Source: Pseudoalteromonas sp. MEBiC 03607
Lineage (GTDB): Bacteria; Pseudomonadota; Gammaproteobacteria; Enterobacterales; Alteromonadaceae
Length of the DNA: 64,000 bases
Assembly: GCF_004792295.1 (NCBI RefSeq)
Contig: NZ_SRRY01000001.1
Coordinates: 3,355,501-3,419,500, forward strand
Reading direction: 5' to 3'
Shown here: positions 24,348 through 33,533 of the stretch, in pieces
Position numbering within the stretch: the stretch's first letter is position 1
How the letters are laid out: each line of letters starts with the position of its first letter
Translations under genes and position numbers: made by a program
Notes under the pieces: model-generated
Database searches by the model: none
Told to the model about the DNA's origin: nothing
Seen by the model: the letters and a program-made list of their open reading frames with translations, nothing else

Positions 24348-25298
24348 TTACTCGGCGTTTGCGTTAACAAGCCAATCATCAAGCACTTGCTTTAATTTAT
24401 CTAATTGCTCTTGATGTTTTGCTTGATTCTTTGCCAATTTGTTAATGTTCTGCAACTTCCAACGAATCGCTGGCAAGTCTGCTGCATTAGGATAGTCAAA
24501 CAATGCCCAGTCAGGTTGCCCTCTTTTGAATGACATAAGGAAAGCATGATCCCTTTCTGTGAAATGTTTTTGCAGTTCAATTAACATCATGGGCCTAACA
24601 GAGGCTAAGTCTTCGCATTCAACTTTTTCAAAAGTCATTCCGTCAAATTCTGCCTGAAATTTCTCATTCAGAGGCTGCCAGTTTGGCGACATGACTTCAT
24701 TAATGGGCCGAGGGTGACTTAATGTATAGGTTAAAAAACCCACCAAAATCTCTCTCGAAATCCCTTCACTGCCAAGTAACATACGCACATCAAATATGTC
24801 GCGAGGATGTTGGCGATCCATTGCAGCACACAATTTCCCACCATACAGATCGGGAAGACTGACTACCTGAATCTCAGCATAACCAAACTCGTTTTCAACA
24901 GACTCTTTAACTGGCATTATCTCTGCACTATGCAATGTACCTCTGGCGACGGGCGACACTTCAATTTTGATTGTCGCAACCGGACTTGATACAACGATTC
25001 TCAGTTCATCAGCTTTATTATCCTGAAATGCCGCTCGGATTTCTGGTTGAGTATTTATTCTGTCTGTAATCCGCTGCAATGCAGCTCTGACATTAACCAA
25101 AGCCTCATCTCTTGGTTCAAGTGGAAGATAAGCAAGATCAATATCTACAGATAACCGAGGAAAATCTCTCACAAATAAATTAATGGCGGTGCCACCTTTA
25201 AGTGCAAAAACCGTCTCTGTTGCTACCACAGGAAGCATTCTTATGAGCAAGGAAACCTGTTTGTAATATGGGCTATCTTTATCCATTATGTTGCTCAC
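24348..25298 (-). CDS. mosT: MosT, AbiEii-like nucleotidyltransferase toxin, 316 aa
   Basis: The nucleotidyltransferase signature is visible: FALKGGTAINLFVRDFPRLSVDIDLAYLP around residues 25-53, with the GG-T and D-x-D-L motifs of the AbiEii/DUF1814 group. In SXT, MosT is the toxin of the MosAT pair that maintains the ICE. It lies between traA and dsbC (hotspot 2), the same place as in SXT. It overlaps mosA by 20 bases, with the antitoxin translated first. Confidence 0.85.
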   Translation of the reverse strand: MSNIMDKDSPYYKQVSLLIRMLPVVATETVFALKGGTAINLFVRDFPRLSVDIDLAYLPLEPRDEALVNVRAALQRITDRINTQPEIRAAFQDNKADELRIVVSSPVATIKIEVSPVARGTLHSAEIMPVKESVENEFGYAEIQVVSLPDLYGGKLCAAMDRQHPRDIFDVRMLLGSEGISREILVGFLTYTLSHPRPINEVMSPNWQPLNEKFQAEFDGMTFEKVECEDLASVRPMMLIELQKHFTERDHAFLMSFKRGQPDWALFDYPNAADLPAIRWKLQNINKLAKNQAKHQEQLDKLKQVLDDWLVNANAE

Positions 25299-26070
25299 CT
25301 TTTTTGACGCTTAATATCTCTGGCACTGTGATTTGATATCGCTCATCAAAACGTCCTTTTTCGACAACCTGCCGCTTTCCTGCTCCCAATTTAATTCTTG
25401 TTTCATCTATGCGATTGACCCACTGGTGATCGTAGTATCGACCCAGAAATAGAAATATTCGGTTTGCCTGAACAGAACTGCTTCGTTCAAGAATATCTTG
25501 TACTTTTCTAGGGCTAAGATTGACTAAACCCTGAAATAATTCTGCGACATGCTCAAATGAAATCAGCTTCCCAATCCCGTCTACCACTTCATAGGCAGCA
25601 AGTTCTGCACAGCTGACAGTGAGTTCTTTCTCTTTAACCGTGATCCTTTTCAAATCTTTCTCGGGATTCACTTCAAGCTTATGGTTTCCACAGTAAAACC
25701 AATTCTGATAAGGGAATTCACGAAACCATTTTGGTAAGGACGACTTGTTTTTAACGCAAATCCAAACTTGCTCTTTGTTCAGCTGTAAATAGTGACTCAG
25801 TCCTTGGTGAGTTAAGCTGCTCAATCCAGCCAAATGAACTGAAACGCCCAATTGCACATCTAATGCTTGAATGGCATCAACCCAAGTTGGCTTCATATCG
25901 CCTTGCGCATTTGGACGATAGTACACACCAGAACTAAGCTTCTTCAGCCAACCGTTCTGCGCGTACTTCTGAGCCAACGAGTAGCTCACGCCGTTTTCAG
26001 TCAGCCATTGCTGAAGTACTAGCGCACCAGGAGAAGTATGAGCAACAAGCCAGTTTATCTTAGATGACAT
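25279..26070 (-). CDS. mosA: MosA, AbiEi-like antitoxin, 263 aa
   Basis: The N-terminal part looks like a winged helix (WLVAHTSPGALVLQQWLTENGVSYSLAQKYAQNGWLKKLSSGVYYRP), typical of the AbiEi/COG5340 antitoxins, which repress their own promoter. The rest forms the family's C-terminal domain. I place the start at the ATG at 26070 rather than the upstream frame start at 26112, because the upstream part runs across the direct-repeat operator. Gene order antitoxin-toxin and the 20-base overlap match mosAT. Confidence 0.82.
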   Translation of the reverse strand: MSSKINWLVAHTSPGALVLQQWLTENGVSYSLAQKYAQNGWLKKLSSGVYYRPNAQGDMKPTWVDAIQALDVQLGVSVHLAGLSSLTHQGLSHYLQLNKEQVWICVKNKSSLPKWFREFPYQNWFYCGNHKLEVNPEKDLKRITVKEKELTVSCAELAAYEVVDGIGKLISFEHVAELFQGLVNLSPRKVQDILERSSSVQANRIFLFLGRYYDHQWVNRIDETRIKLGAGKRQVVEKGRFDERYQITVPEILSVKKGEQHNG

Positions 26071-26156
26071 TTTAACACCAAAAGTATGAATATCACGAAC
26101 AGTATAAACCATATAGTTTATTGTGACAGTGATTTTAACACTTTAGGTATTAATAT
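26070..26156 (-). promoter_or_regulatory. Direct-repeat operator region of mosAT
   Basis: TTTTAACACCAAAAGTATGA.. (26070-26093) and TTTTAACACTTTAGGTATTA.. (26133-26156) are imperfect 24-base direct repeats, spaced 63 bases, directly before the mosA start. Their position suits autoregulation by the MosA winged helix. The rest of the gap to traA (26157-26289) holds only an AT-rich stretch and a short GTTGTGTAGACC repeat. Confidence 0.5.
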
Positions 26157-26289
26157 ACCAAATACTGTAAACCAAGCCCGCTAATGCGGCGTTGTTGAAA
26201 TGAAAAGGTCTACACAACACCACCAATAACCCGATGTTGTGTAGACCTAGTTTGATTACCTTAAGTGAACTGCCTACTGTGGCTCACAT

Positions 26290-26676
26290 TCAGGTGCCCA
26301 GTAAAACGGCGCTGATTGCTGGAACTGTTGTGCCAATGACTTCTTGAGTGCTAGCAACAACAGGTAAGGTTGCAGACATAACACTTTCAACGACGGTTGG
26401 CGTATTGTAGAGACCCATACCGCCACCAATGCCCAAGGCAAAAGCCATCAAGCTTTGGCGAGCGATACCGCCCACAATACCCACCAGAACCATGGCTCCC
26501 GCTACGATCCGTCCCAAAGTACCTTGGGTCCAATCTTTTAGGGTATCCCACACATCAGTGAAAGCATCACCACCGGTGCCCGCAAATGAGGGCTCCGAAA
26601 TCATTAACGCCATTAAACCAAGCGCACCAATGGTCATTAGGCGCTGAGTTTGAATGGTGCGAACTGCATTTGTCAT
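26290..26676 (-). CDS. traA: TraA, pilin precursor, 128 aa
   Basis: A long leader (MTNAVRTIQTQRLMTIGALGL.. ending SFAG) precedes two hydrophobic segments around GRIVAGAMVLVGIVGGIA and LMAFALGIGGGMGLY, the layout of F-type/TrhA pilins. The subunits form the conjugative pilus after processing. The ATG overlaps the traV stop (ATGA). It is the last gene of the traLEKBVA run, and its 3' side borders hotspot 2. Confidence 0.9.
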   Translation of the reverse strand: MTNAVRTIQTQRLMTIGALGLMALMISEPSFAGTGGDAFTDVWDTLKDWTQGTLGRIVAGAMVLVGIVGGIARQSLMAFALGIGGGMGLYNTPTVVESVMSATLPVVASTQEVIGTTVPAISAVLLGT

Positions 26677-27245
26677 TCGTTAGTTTCTCCGTAGATACTC
26701 AAGTTATCGCGCTTACCATCAGCTCCCGCTGAGGCTGAATCGCTTTGAGTCTGAAGTGGACGTAGCACTGGCGAAACCGTTCGAGGTGCTGACACCCCAA
26801 TATCCCACCGGCGCGGTTCAATTTCGGTAAACACGTAGCTGGATAAATTCAGATCTCCACGTTCATCCTCCCAAGGCGCAATCCAAATTCGCATCACCCT
26901 TGAAGGAATGCGAATAGGTGCAGACTGCTGCGTCTCAGGTAATGCTGGATGGCTCAGCAGTCCTGTCTCTAAATCAGATTGTGAATACCCAGAGGGAGAA
27001 CCAATTCGAGTCGCCACAGCATCAATCGTCTTGGGTGCAGCGCCATTACTGGTAAGCTCATAGACTTCACGAGCGGATAAACAGCGCACACCGTCAGGCA
27101 TACCTGGGCATCCATATTCACTACTCCCAAGACCCAATGAACTACAGCCAGACAATAAGGTTGAGCCGACTGCCAATAAAAGTAATCCAGCTTTAGACCA
27201 CTGTTTTGACTGGTGCTTTGGGTTGTTCTGCATTGATGTCGTCAT
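26673..27245 (-). CDS. traV: TraV, outer-membrane lipoprotein of the conjugation core complex, 190 aa
   Basis: The lipoprotein signal LLLAVGSTLLSGCSS has a lipobox LSGC (Cys near residue 34). The mature part contains YGCPGMPDGVRCLSAREVYELT, characteristic of TraV/VirB7-like proteins, and IRIPSRVMRIWIAPWEDERGDL. TraV anchors the TraK-TraB channel in the outer membrane. It overlaps traA by four bases. Confidence 0.93.
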   Translation of the reverse strand: MTTSMQNNPKHQSKQWSKAGLLLLAVGSTLLSGCSSLGLGSSEYGCPGMPDGVRCLSAREVYELTSNGAAPKTIDAVATRIGSPSGYSQSDLETGLLSHPALPETQQSAPIRIPSRVMRIWIAPWEDERGDLNLSSYVFTEIEPRRWDIGVSAPRTVSPVLRPLQTQSDSASAGADGKRDNLSIYGETNE

Positions 27246-27319
27246 GGTTCACTCTCCTCTGGATACACATCTTATTGTCTGAAACGGACTTCGATCGGTT
27301 AGCAACATGCAGGATTTTT

Positions 27320-28609
27320 TCATCTTCTTGCACCTACCCCTTGTGAAGTGGCCAATGACAACGAGGCCCCACGAGTGACTATGACTTCAATTTTCCTTGC
27401 AGCGTCTACCTCTATGACTGGGAACATATTTTCAGCCATGTCCAAATAGAACTTGGCCACTCGATCCAATGCTTTACCTGTGCCTTTAATCGCAGCGCCT
27501 TGTAATGCTTCTTGGCTCATGACTTGCTGGTACAGCTGAGTATCACCGGCATTACCCGTCTGAATCGTTGGTACAGGATTCACATCAAATGCGCCAGCCA
27601 AGCCCTGAAGGAATCCGGCCATCATCGATTTGGCCACCAGCTGGCCTTGTTTCGACACTAATCGGCCACGAATACCGGCTTTGCCGTCTTCACCCACGGC
27701 ATAAGAATCCAGTCGTGTTTCAATGACGCCACCATCTTCTCTCACACATGAAATGGTCTCGCCTCGCAAATAAGCACGCTCAGAGCTCAAATCACCGTAA
27801 CCTGCGGCGATCAAGAAACACTCTTTGATATCCGCTCTAAATCGGTTAGGTAAAATGGCTTCCTTTTGAATCCTCAGCAATGCAGGAAAAGGTTCACGTC
27901 TTGCAGACTCGTGAGTAGGTGCGTCCAAACCCGTGATCAAAGTACCTGAGATGATGCTGCCCGCCGGTAGATACAAAGGCGGCGCTTCTTGCACTACAAC
28001 TTCTGGCTCGACAACCACTTCAGGCTCAATCATACGAATCGTGATTGGCGGCAATGGAACATCCCGTGCTCGTGAACCTTGGCCACTGGCTGGCTGCTGA
28101 TAGAGCGGATCTGGCAGCGGCGCATTGGCAAAATAGTCGTCTGGGTTAGACGGCAGTGGCTTTTCTTCTTTAGGTAATTCCATGGCAGATAAAGGCACTT
28201 CAAAACGGCTATTTGTGCCTTCAACTGCTGAATCACCTCCAGCGCGAACATCATCAAGCTCCGCTCGAAGGCGAGCCAACTCCGCATTAACCTCACTTGG
28301 TATTGAAGGCGAACCTGGGCTTAGCCGTCCTGAATCGACGTCACGACGCAAGCGCTCAACTTCACGACGTAACTGTTCATTGCGCTCACTGAGTAGTTTT
28401 ACGTTCGCAGCCAAACTATCGACCCCAACATCACGAGTATTGGTATCCGTAAGAATGTGCCGGATCGTTTCCTGTCGGTTCCGACTGCTTGAGCCATCGT
28501 CAGGATTAGGTGAAAACACCGTCACCATAAGAATGAGACCACCAGCAATACCAGCAACCGATAGGCCACGCTTCATGTTCGGGCTCATTTGTTCCCATTG
28601 TGCTTTCAT
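27320..28609 (-). CDS. traB: TraB, VirB10-like channel scaffold, 429 aa
   Basis: An N-terminal membrane helix (GLSVAGIAGGLILMVTVF), a coiled coil (ERNEQLRREVERLRRDV), a Pro-rich stretch, and the VirB10-type C-terminal domain (YLPAGSIISGTLITGLDAPT, then NRFRADIKECFLIAAGYGDLSSERAYLRGETISC). TraB spans the periplasm and links inner- and outer-membrane parts of the secretion channel. It is followed by a 74-base gap before traV and preceded closely by traK. Confidence 0.94.
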   Translation of the reverse strand: MKAQWEQMSPNMKRGLSVAGIAGGLILMVTVFSPNPDDGSSSRNRQETIRHILTDTNTRDVGVDSLAANVKLLSERNEQLRREVERLRRDVDSGRLSPGSPSIPSEVNAELARLRAELDDVRAGGDSAVEGTNSRFEVPLSAMELPKEEKPLPSNPDDYFANAPLPDPLYQQPASGQGSRARDVPLPPITIRMIEPEVVVEPEVVVQEAPPLYLPAGSIISGTLITGLDAPTHESARREPFPALLRIQKEAILPNRFRADIKECFLIAAGYGDLSSERAYLRGETISCVREDGGVIETRLDSYAVGEDGKAGIRGRLVSKQGQLVAKSMMAGFLQGLAGAFDVNPVPTIQTGNAGDTQLYQQVMSQEALQGAAIKGTGKALDRVAKFYLDMAENMFPVIEVDAARKIEVIVTRGASLSLATSQGVGARR

Positions 28610-28611
28610 CG

Positions 28612-29511
28612 TTATTCACCTCCCACAAGAAGCGAAGGTCGCTGACTTTCCACCGCTTCTTCACGATGATTGCGAACAACCACATACAACTCAGTCTTTT
28701 CACCCGGCAACAAGATATTGCGAGGCCAGTAGGCGCTTGCCACTATATCTGGTGCATGACAGGCTATTTCACTGGCTTCTATCGGTTCATCAGCAAAGCT
28801 TTCAACCAGTCCTACATAGACGGTGAAGTAATGTCCCGTCACAATTTGCCCCTGCTTAAAACCAAACTTTAAGCCTGGCTGAAAACATTTAGGGCTTATG
28901 TCTGTTTGGCCAGCCAAACGGATGTCATAACCTTGTGGCAACTCATTTAATGCAAGGCGTCTAAGTAAGTCTCGTAGGTTATCGACGTATGGCTGAGCTG
29001 TTTCCCAAGTGGCGGCTTTTCGGTTCACGACGCCCTTAATAGGCCACTGCTGACCATCAATAGCTAAGGTGACTTCACGCGGTGGAATACGACGAGGGAC
29101 TAAGGTGACAGATAACGCGGGCGCTTCCTGACCAGGCGGAGTGATGTAAAGTGAAACCGGTGATTCTTTGTCCGTGGCCACATATACAACATTCCCCTTG
29201 ATTTGCGTCTGAGCATCACTGGTTGTTCTCACCTGAGGCGATTCAAACGGCGTCACAATCCGATTCAGATGCCCAAGTGCCACAGGGATCAGTTCATTAA
29301 CTCCCGGTGTCATCAGTAGTGTTGTTGGCGTATCTGCTGCAACCGTATTGCTTTGAACCGGTGGATTTGCAGTAGCAGACTGTTTCATCACACTGGCTGG
29401 CACAATTGGTAATTCCACGTCTGCATACGACGCTTGAGATAACAAGACGCCACTCAAGCTGATTGCGATTAAGCTTGGTGTCATCCATCGACTAATTTTT
29501 GTTCGCATCAT
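28612..29511 (-). CDS. traK: TraK, VirB9-like secretin-type protein, 299 aa
   Basis: A signal peptide (ending QASYA/D) precedes a beta-rich periplasmic protein with SPVSLYITPPGQEAPALSVTLVPRRIPPREV and the C-terminal LPGEKTELYVVVRNH, as in TraK. It is the outer-membrane partner of TraV and TraB. It overlaps the traE end by 20 bases and stops two bases before traB starts. Confidence 0.93.
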   Translation of the reverse strand: MMRTKISRWMTPSLIAISLSGVLLSQASYADVELPIVPASVMKQSATANPPVQSNTVAADTPTTLLMTPGVNELIPVALGHLNRIVTPFESPQVRTTSDAQTQIKGNVVYVATDKESPVSLYITPPGQEAPALSVTLVPRRIPPREVTLAIDGQQWPIKGVVNRKAATWETAQPYVDNLRDLLRRLALNELPQGYDIRLAGQTDISPKCFQPGLKFGFKQGQIVTGHYFTVYVGLVESFADEPIEASEIACHAPDIVASAYWPRNILLPGEKTELYVVVRNHREEAVESQRPSLLVGGE

Positions 29512-30118
29512 TCACCCTCCGGTTTTGCTCTTGGGTCAACTTTTCACGAACTCGCTTCGTTCTAGCTTGCCCCTCGTACGTATCCATCCAACTGAGCTTT
29601 GGACGGTATTGCTCAATATCGATGTCAAACTCATAAGTGCGAGTTTGGCGCTGTTCATCTCCAGATGGTCCAGAGACCAATGAATAACCGGTCACAAAGA
29701 CATGGCCGGTTTCATACTCATACTCCACTTGTCTGGGTTGGAATTTGAGCGTGACTCGGTCTTCACGGATTTGTCTTGCCTGAATCTCCAGTGCATCGAC
29801 CACTTGCTGGTACACCGCAGGTGAAAGTAGCGGCTCGATAGCAACCCGGATAAAGGACACATTGCCCGGCGTCACGTTGCCCATAAGCTCAGCTAGGTAG
29901 AGCCCCCAGGATTCCAGGTAAGGCTGAGTGGCTTGGTTTCGTGACACTTCAGCCGTTTCAGACAAGGTTGGTGGTTGAATGGCTACCACGGTATTGCGAG
30001 AAAATGCCGCTACCGCAAGTAGCAAGTTTGATAGCACCAGCACCGCTATCAGGAACCGTTGCCATCGGTTCTCTAATTGCGTGCCTTGCCATGATTTTAA
30101 AAACACGTCGAACTTCAC
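29492..30118 (-). CDS. traE: TraE, VirB5/VirB8-position pilus assembly protein, 208 aa
   Basis: One N-terminal helix (RFLIAVLVLSNLLLAVAAFS) and a periplasmic domain with PYLESWGLYLAELMGNVTPGNVSFI, the usual TraE signature. It is needed for F-type pilus assembly. It overlaps traL by four bases (ATGA) and traK by 20. Confidence 0.92.
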   Translation of the reverse strand: MKFDVFLKSWQGTQLENRWQRFLIAVLVLSNLLLAVAAFSRNTVVAIQPPTLSETAEVSRNQATQPYLESWGLYLAELMGNVTPGNVSFIRVAIEPLLSPAVYQQVVDALEIQARQIREDRVTLKFQPRQVEYEYETGHVFVTGYSLVSGPSGDEQRQTRTYEFDIDIEQYRPKLSWMDTYEGQARTKRVREKLTQEQNRRVNDANKN

Positions 30119-30402
30119 GGCAGATAGCTCCTGATAAATGGGTTTGGGATCGTCTTGGCCTTGGTTGGCAGCAGTCCGGCCCAGTAGATGGCGTGAAGAA
30201 TAAAACCATCCGGGCGACCATCACGAAAACGCCGATAGAGCTTGGTTGTCACCAACCCCAACAGGCATAAAACCAAGGCATTACCGGTAAAAATGCCGAT
30301 CACTAGCCCCAACAGAATGGGAGCCATCTCGTCGGCACTCCAAAGCAGGAAGTGCGGCGGGTCATCGATATAGGACGGAATACTCACAGGTTCCATAGTC
30401 AC
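30115..30402 (-). CDS. traL: TraL, small inner-membrane pilus assembly protein, 95 aa
   Basis: It has two hydrophobic stretches (LLWSADEMAPILLGLVIGIFTGNALVLCLLGLV) and a typical RFRDGRPDGFILHAIYWAGL end, as in TraL of F-type systems. It is the first gene of traLEKBVA; hotspot 1 lies directly upstream. Confidence 0.92.
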   Translation of the reverse strand: MTMEPVSIPSYIDDPPHFLLWSADEMAPILLGLVIGIFTGNALVLCLLGLVTTKLYRRFRDGRPDGFILHAIYWAGLLPTKAKTIPNPFIRSYLP

Positions 30403-30532
30403 TCCTCGTTGTTTGAATTGAGAAGTGAAGGATGCCCCGAAATAACTCAGGGCTGTGGTCAGGTAGATATCGAATTCTTGAAGGTTTTGAACTATCGAGC
30501 GCTAGTTCATCTGTTCTAGGGAGGTGGTTGTC

Positions 30533-31639
30533 TTAAAAATTGATATTTCTGACATTTGACTTATTGATTTGCTTAGTCAAATCGTAACTGGTTAACTGAG
30601 CTACTATCTGCTCTGAAACACCTAAATCGTTTGCAATATCAAAAATCGAAATACCCAGATGCTCGTTAAGCTGATCTATTGCAGCTGATAAAAGCTCTGG
30701 CTGTTCCATTGGTATTTGATCATCCAAGTCTTCTGTTTTCGATTGACCCGATTTATTCAAATAAACATTGGCGGTTCTGTACTGTTGCGACGAAATTAAC
30801 CCAAGATAATTAGCTCGATAAATTATTGCTCTCGCACTAACACGCCATCTAAGTTTCAATGCAAAGATTTTCTCCCACCTGATTCGAACAGGTCCCACAC
30901 ATTGAGGAAACTCTTTCAGAAAAGCCTTACGTGGAAAAAGAAACGCACTTGCAAAAGCATCAGCTTCTCTCTCTGTTTTAGCACACCCAGTTTCTACACC
31001 TTGATGCAAAACCAAATGGCCACATTCATGCGCCAAATCAAAGCGCATTCTACAGCAGCTTTCCTTCGCATTATTTCTTACTATGATGGGTCTTTTTCGA
31101 TTCATTGATAACGCATCAACTTTATCTGAAACACCATCAAAGCAAGTGATTACAGCGCCATTATTCTCCAGTACTCTTACCATGTTTGTAACTGGTGCAT
31201 CCAATCCCAGACCCCAGTTAATACGACATTGCTCCGCTGCTCTTTCGATATCCTCCGCACTCAGATCTGATTCTTCAAAATCAATAAAATTGGCAACAGG
31301 CAACTCAAGATGATCTTCAATAATCTCAACTAATAGTTCAAAAATGGTGCCCAGAGCCAATACTCGATTTGCAAGTCCAACTGGTGTTGTTTTGCGCTTG
31401 CGAAAGTGGCATTGCTCATACTTAACATCATTTTGTGGTTTCTTAAAAAAGAAATCACTTTTCACTTTTAATACTTCAGCCAATGCTAAAAGCAGGTCTT
31501 CAGCAGGTGGTTTAACACCTGCTTCAAGCTGATGTATAAACTGACGACTGACCGCAACTAACTCACCAAGTTCTTGTTGAGTAATTCCGGCCATCAATCT
31601 CGCCAGTCTTAGTTTTTCACCAAAAAATTCGTTATTCAT
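30533..31639 (-). CDS. XRE-HTH plus ImmA/IrrE-type metallopeptidase, 368 aa
   Basis: Residues 8-65 are an XRE HTH (ARLMAGITQQELGELVAVSRQFIHQLEAG). Around residues 195-240 the zinc site FDLAHECGHLVLH is followed by EREADAFASAFLFP, the ImmA/IrrE pattern. A helical tail follows from 300 on. Such proteins control mobile elements or toxin systems by cleaving or sensing a repressor. It overlaps the end of the upstream 223-aa gene by 8 bases, so the two form a pair in hotspot 1. The pair is AT-rich relative to the tra genes, consistent with cargo. Confidence 0.8.
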   Translation of the reverse strand: MNNEFFGEKLRLARLMAGITQQELGELVAVSRQFIHQLEAGVKPPAEDLLLALAEVLKVKSDFFFKKPQNDVKYEQCHFRKRKTTPVGLANRVLALGTIFELLVEIIEDHLELPVANFIDFEESDLSAEDIERAAEQCRINWGLGLDAPVTNMVRVLENNGAVITCFDGVSDKVDALSMNRKRPIIVRNNAKESCCRMRFDLAHECGHLVLHQGVETGCAKTEREADAFASAFLFPRKAFLKEFPQCVGPVRIRWEKIFALKLRWRVSARAIIYRANYLGLISSQQYRTANVYLNKSGQSKTEDLDDQIPMEQPELLSAAIDQLNEHLGISIFDIANDLGVSEQIVAQLTSYDLTKQINKSNVRNINF

Positions 31640-32303
31640 GATTTACTGCATTTTTCGACTTTTTCTTAATTTTGATTTTAGAAACAGCCGATTCAAGTTC
31701 AACACCATGAGAAACATTCTCATCAGTATCTGTTATTAACGTAACCTTAGAATTCATTGGCACTTCCCAGTTGACTACAATTTCACCAACATCGCTATAA
31801 CCAACGAAAAAGGCGCGATCTACACATTTAGTTTGATCAGTGCTCAGAACAAAAAACCAAATGATCTCTGACGGACTATCTTGTGTTGAAAATAACTCCA
31901 TTTGCATCATAGCTTCGTGGGAACGTATCAGTTTCCCTGATGGGAGTTTGTCAGGCTGACCTTTCCAGAAACGAACTGGAACGTCAGCGATACTAAACGT
32001 AAACCTCCCTTTCGGAGTCAGTATCTTAAGCCAATCAACTTCAAGTGACTTTCTTACTAAATGTGTACAACAACACTCATAGGACCTTATGCCCAATGAT
32101 TTGTTGGTGTCACCCAAATCTCTGTTGTGTAAATCTACAACTTCTGCTCGAACATCTGCTAAAAGCTGAGCAACTTCAATTAGCTGACTTTCTTTAAAAT
32201 TAGGGTTTAGTGTCATCGGTGTATTCAAATTTGTTACCTCAGGTAGTAAAGCAATAGGATTAGATACCATGGACAATAATATGCTAATTTTTAAATTTGT
32301 CAA
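31632..32303 (-). CDS. Unknown protein paired with the HTH-ImmA protease, 223 aa
   Basis: No family recognised. The middle is beta-rich (LTPKGRFTFSIADVPVRFWKG, SEIIWFFVLSTDQTKCVDRAFFVGY) and the C-terminus very basic (KIKIKKKSKNAVNHE). ATGs exist at 32303 and at 32270 (MVSNPIALLPEV); neither has a good SD. It precedes and overlaps the protease gene, so it is likely the partner: a toxin kept in check, or the repressor that the protease cleaves. Direction of the relationship is not visible. Confidence 0.55.
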   Translation of the reverse strand: MTNLKISILLSMVSNPIALLPEVTNLNTPMTLNPNFKESQLIEVAQLLADVRAEVVDLHNRDLGDTNKSLGIRSYECCCTHLVRKSLEVDWLKILTPKGRFTFSIADVPVRFWKGQPDKLPSGKLIRSHEAMMQMELFSTQDSPSEIIWFFVLSTDQTKCVDRAFFVGYSDVGEIVVNWEVPMNSKVTLITDTDENVSHGVELESAVSKIKIKKKSKNAVNHE

Positions 32304-32341
32304 CCTACCACCAACTTGTTAACCAGAGACTAAAATGTAAA

Positions 32342-32986
32342 CTAAATTTTCTTCTGCAAGTGTCTTAACGCCAACCCCGCCATCAATGCTAAACCGATGA
32401 TCAACGACGGTAACACCACCGGTGGAATAGCCAGCGGGGCGAACAATCCCATAAACAGCAAGATGACGCCTGAGCCCAGGATAATCATGCTGTAGCGGTG
32501 AATGATAGGGCTCGAAAAATCAAAGGTTGTTTTCTTAATCTTCCATGTCATCAAGCCGTCCCACAGTGCTGGTAACATTAGAATAAGCGCAAAGGGCAAC
32601 CAGACCATCAGCAAAGCAAATCGAGTGAACACTTGGTACAACACATCAAAAAATGCCTGAATACGGTCTTCTACCCAGACAAACCAAAAGCCTCCCATGT
32701 TCTCCATCCCTTTAGAGCGCAGTCGCTGCTCTTCAGTGGGGATTAGAAAATCACGCACAGATTGCTCCATCTGCGTATCCACAACCCATGACTGATACCA
32801 GCGATGGCTAGTTTGACCAATCCAATAGCTTGTTTGAGCGCCCAATTGATTTTGGATCATCTGCTTCTCTTTACTAATGACCCGGCCAGTCCAATCACCG
32901 GGCACTAACACGCCAATGGCAATAATCTCCAACATCAGTGCCAGACACAGCAGCCAAACCGACTTATGCTTGCTCATGCCAAACAT
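32342..32986 (-). CDS. DUF4400-like membrane protein of the traD region, 214 aa
   Basis: Four hydrophobic segments are visible: LLCLALMLEIIAIGVLVPG, ALLMVWLPFALILMLPALW, MIILGSGVILLFMGLF, and PPVVLPSLIIGLALMAGLAL. The layout (one N-terminal helix, a periplasmic part, three helices) fits the DUF4400 family found beside traD in SXT/R391 and related ICEs. It overlaps the upstream gene by 23 bases. The role in mating is unknown. Confidence 0.7.
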   Translation of the reverse strand: MFGMSKHKSVWLLCLALMLEIIAIGVLVPGDWTGRVISKEKQMIQNQLGAQTSYWIGQTSHRWYQSWVVDTQMEQSVRDFLIPTEEQRLRSKGMENMGGFWFVWVEDRIQAFFDVLYQVFTRFALLMVWLPFALILMLPALWDGLMTWKIKKTTFDFSSPIIHRYSMIILGSGVILLFMGLFAPLAIPPVVLPSLIIGLALMAGLALRHLQKKI

Positions 32987-33524
32987 CCTCTTCTACTCGC
33001 GCCAGCATGGCTGCAACGGTTGGCGTCATAATCCGGGCTTTAATCACTTGCTGAAGCCGCTTTGTCGTCGTATGACCAGTGACATAACGCACGTCGATGC
33101 GTCCTTCAGCCAGATACGCCATCCGATTTGGACGATTACGCATCCAGGTGTGGAAATACACACCATCCACGGCGGCCCACTCGAAATGGTCAGGATCACG
33201 CAGGCGAATCCCCGTTAAAGCACTGGCGGCAGTCCAGGTCAAGGCCTCAATGAAATGCCAAAGGCGTACACTGTCATCATCACAACTGACTTCTTCATAA
33301 CTGCCCAAGCCATTACACAGACACAAATCAAAGATGGAATGGCCATCTAAAGTGAGCGCATCTGTTAAATAGTCCGCCAAACAGTGCACTGAGGCCAAAG
33401 CATGAGGCCAGTCGGTTTCAAGCAGTCTTAGAGCTTCCTTGAACTGGGGATTATGTTGCTGCCACTGAGCAATCATTTCTTTACTGGTAAGTGTTGTCAT
33501 TTTCAGACAGACAGAATGATGCAT
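32964..33524 (-). CDS. Conserved conjugation-region protein next to TraD, 186 aa
   Basis: No recognised domain. It is soluble, with GSYEEVSCDDDSVRLWHFIEALTW in the middle and a helical end. An AAGGAG SD directly after the traD stop codon supports the ATG at 33524. Its conserved place between traD and the DUF4400 gene indicates a core function of SXT-type elements, perhaps with the coupling protein. The alternative start MTTLTSKEM is eight residues downstream. Confidence 0.6.
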   Translation of the reverse strand: MHHSVCLKMTTLTSKEMIAQWQQHNPQFKEALRLLETDWPHALASVHCLADYLTDALTLDGHSIFDLCLCNGLGSYEEVSCDDDSVRLWHFIEALTWTAASALTGIRLRDPDHFEWAAVDGVYFHTWMRNRPNRMAYLAEGRIDVRYVTGHTTTKRLQQVIKARIMTPTVAAMLARVEEDVWHEQA

Positions 33525-33533
33525 ACAGACTCC

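Noticed and set aside
28182-28826. Rightward 214-aa frame
   Set aside because: It lies antisense to traB/traK, with Ser/Arg-rich composition typical of a reversed coding strand; no SD or homology.
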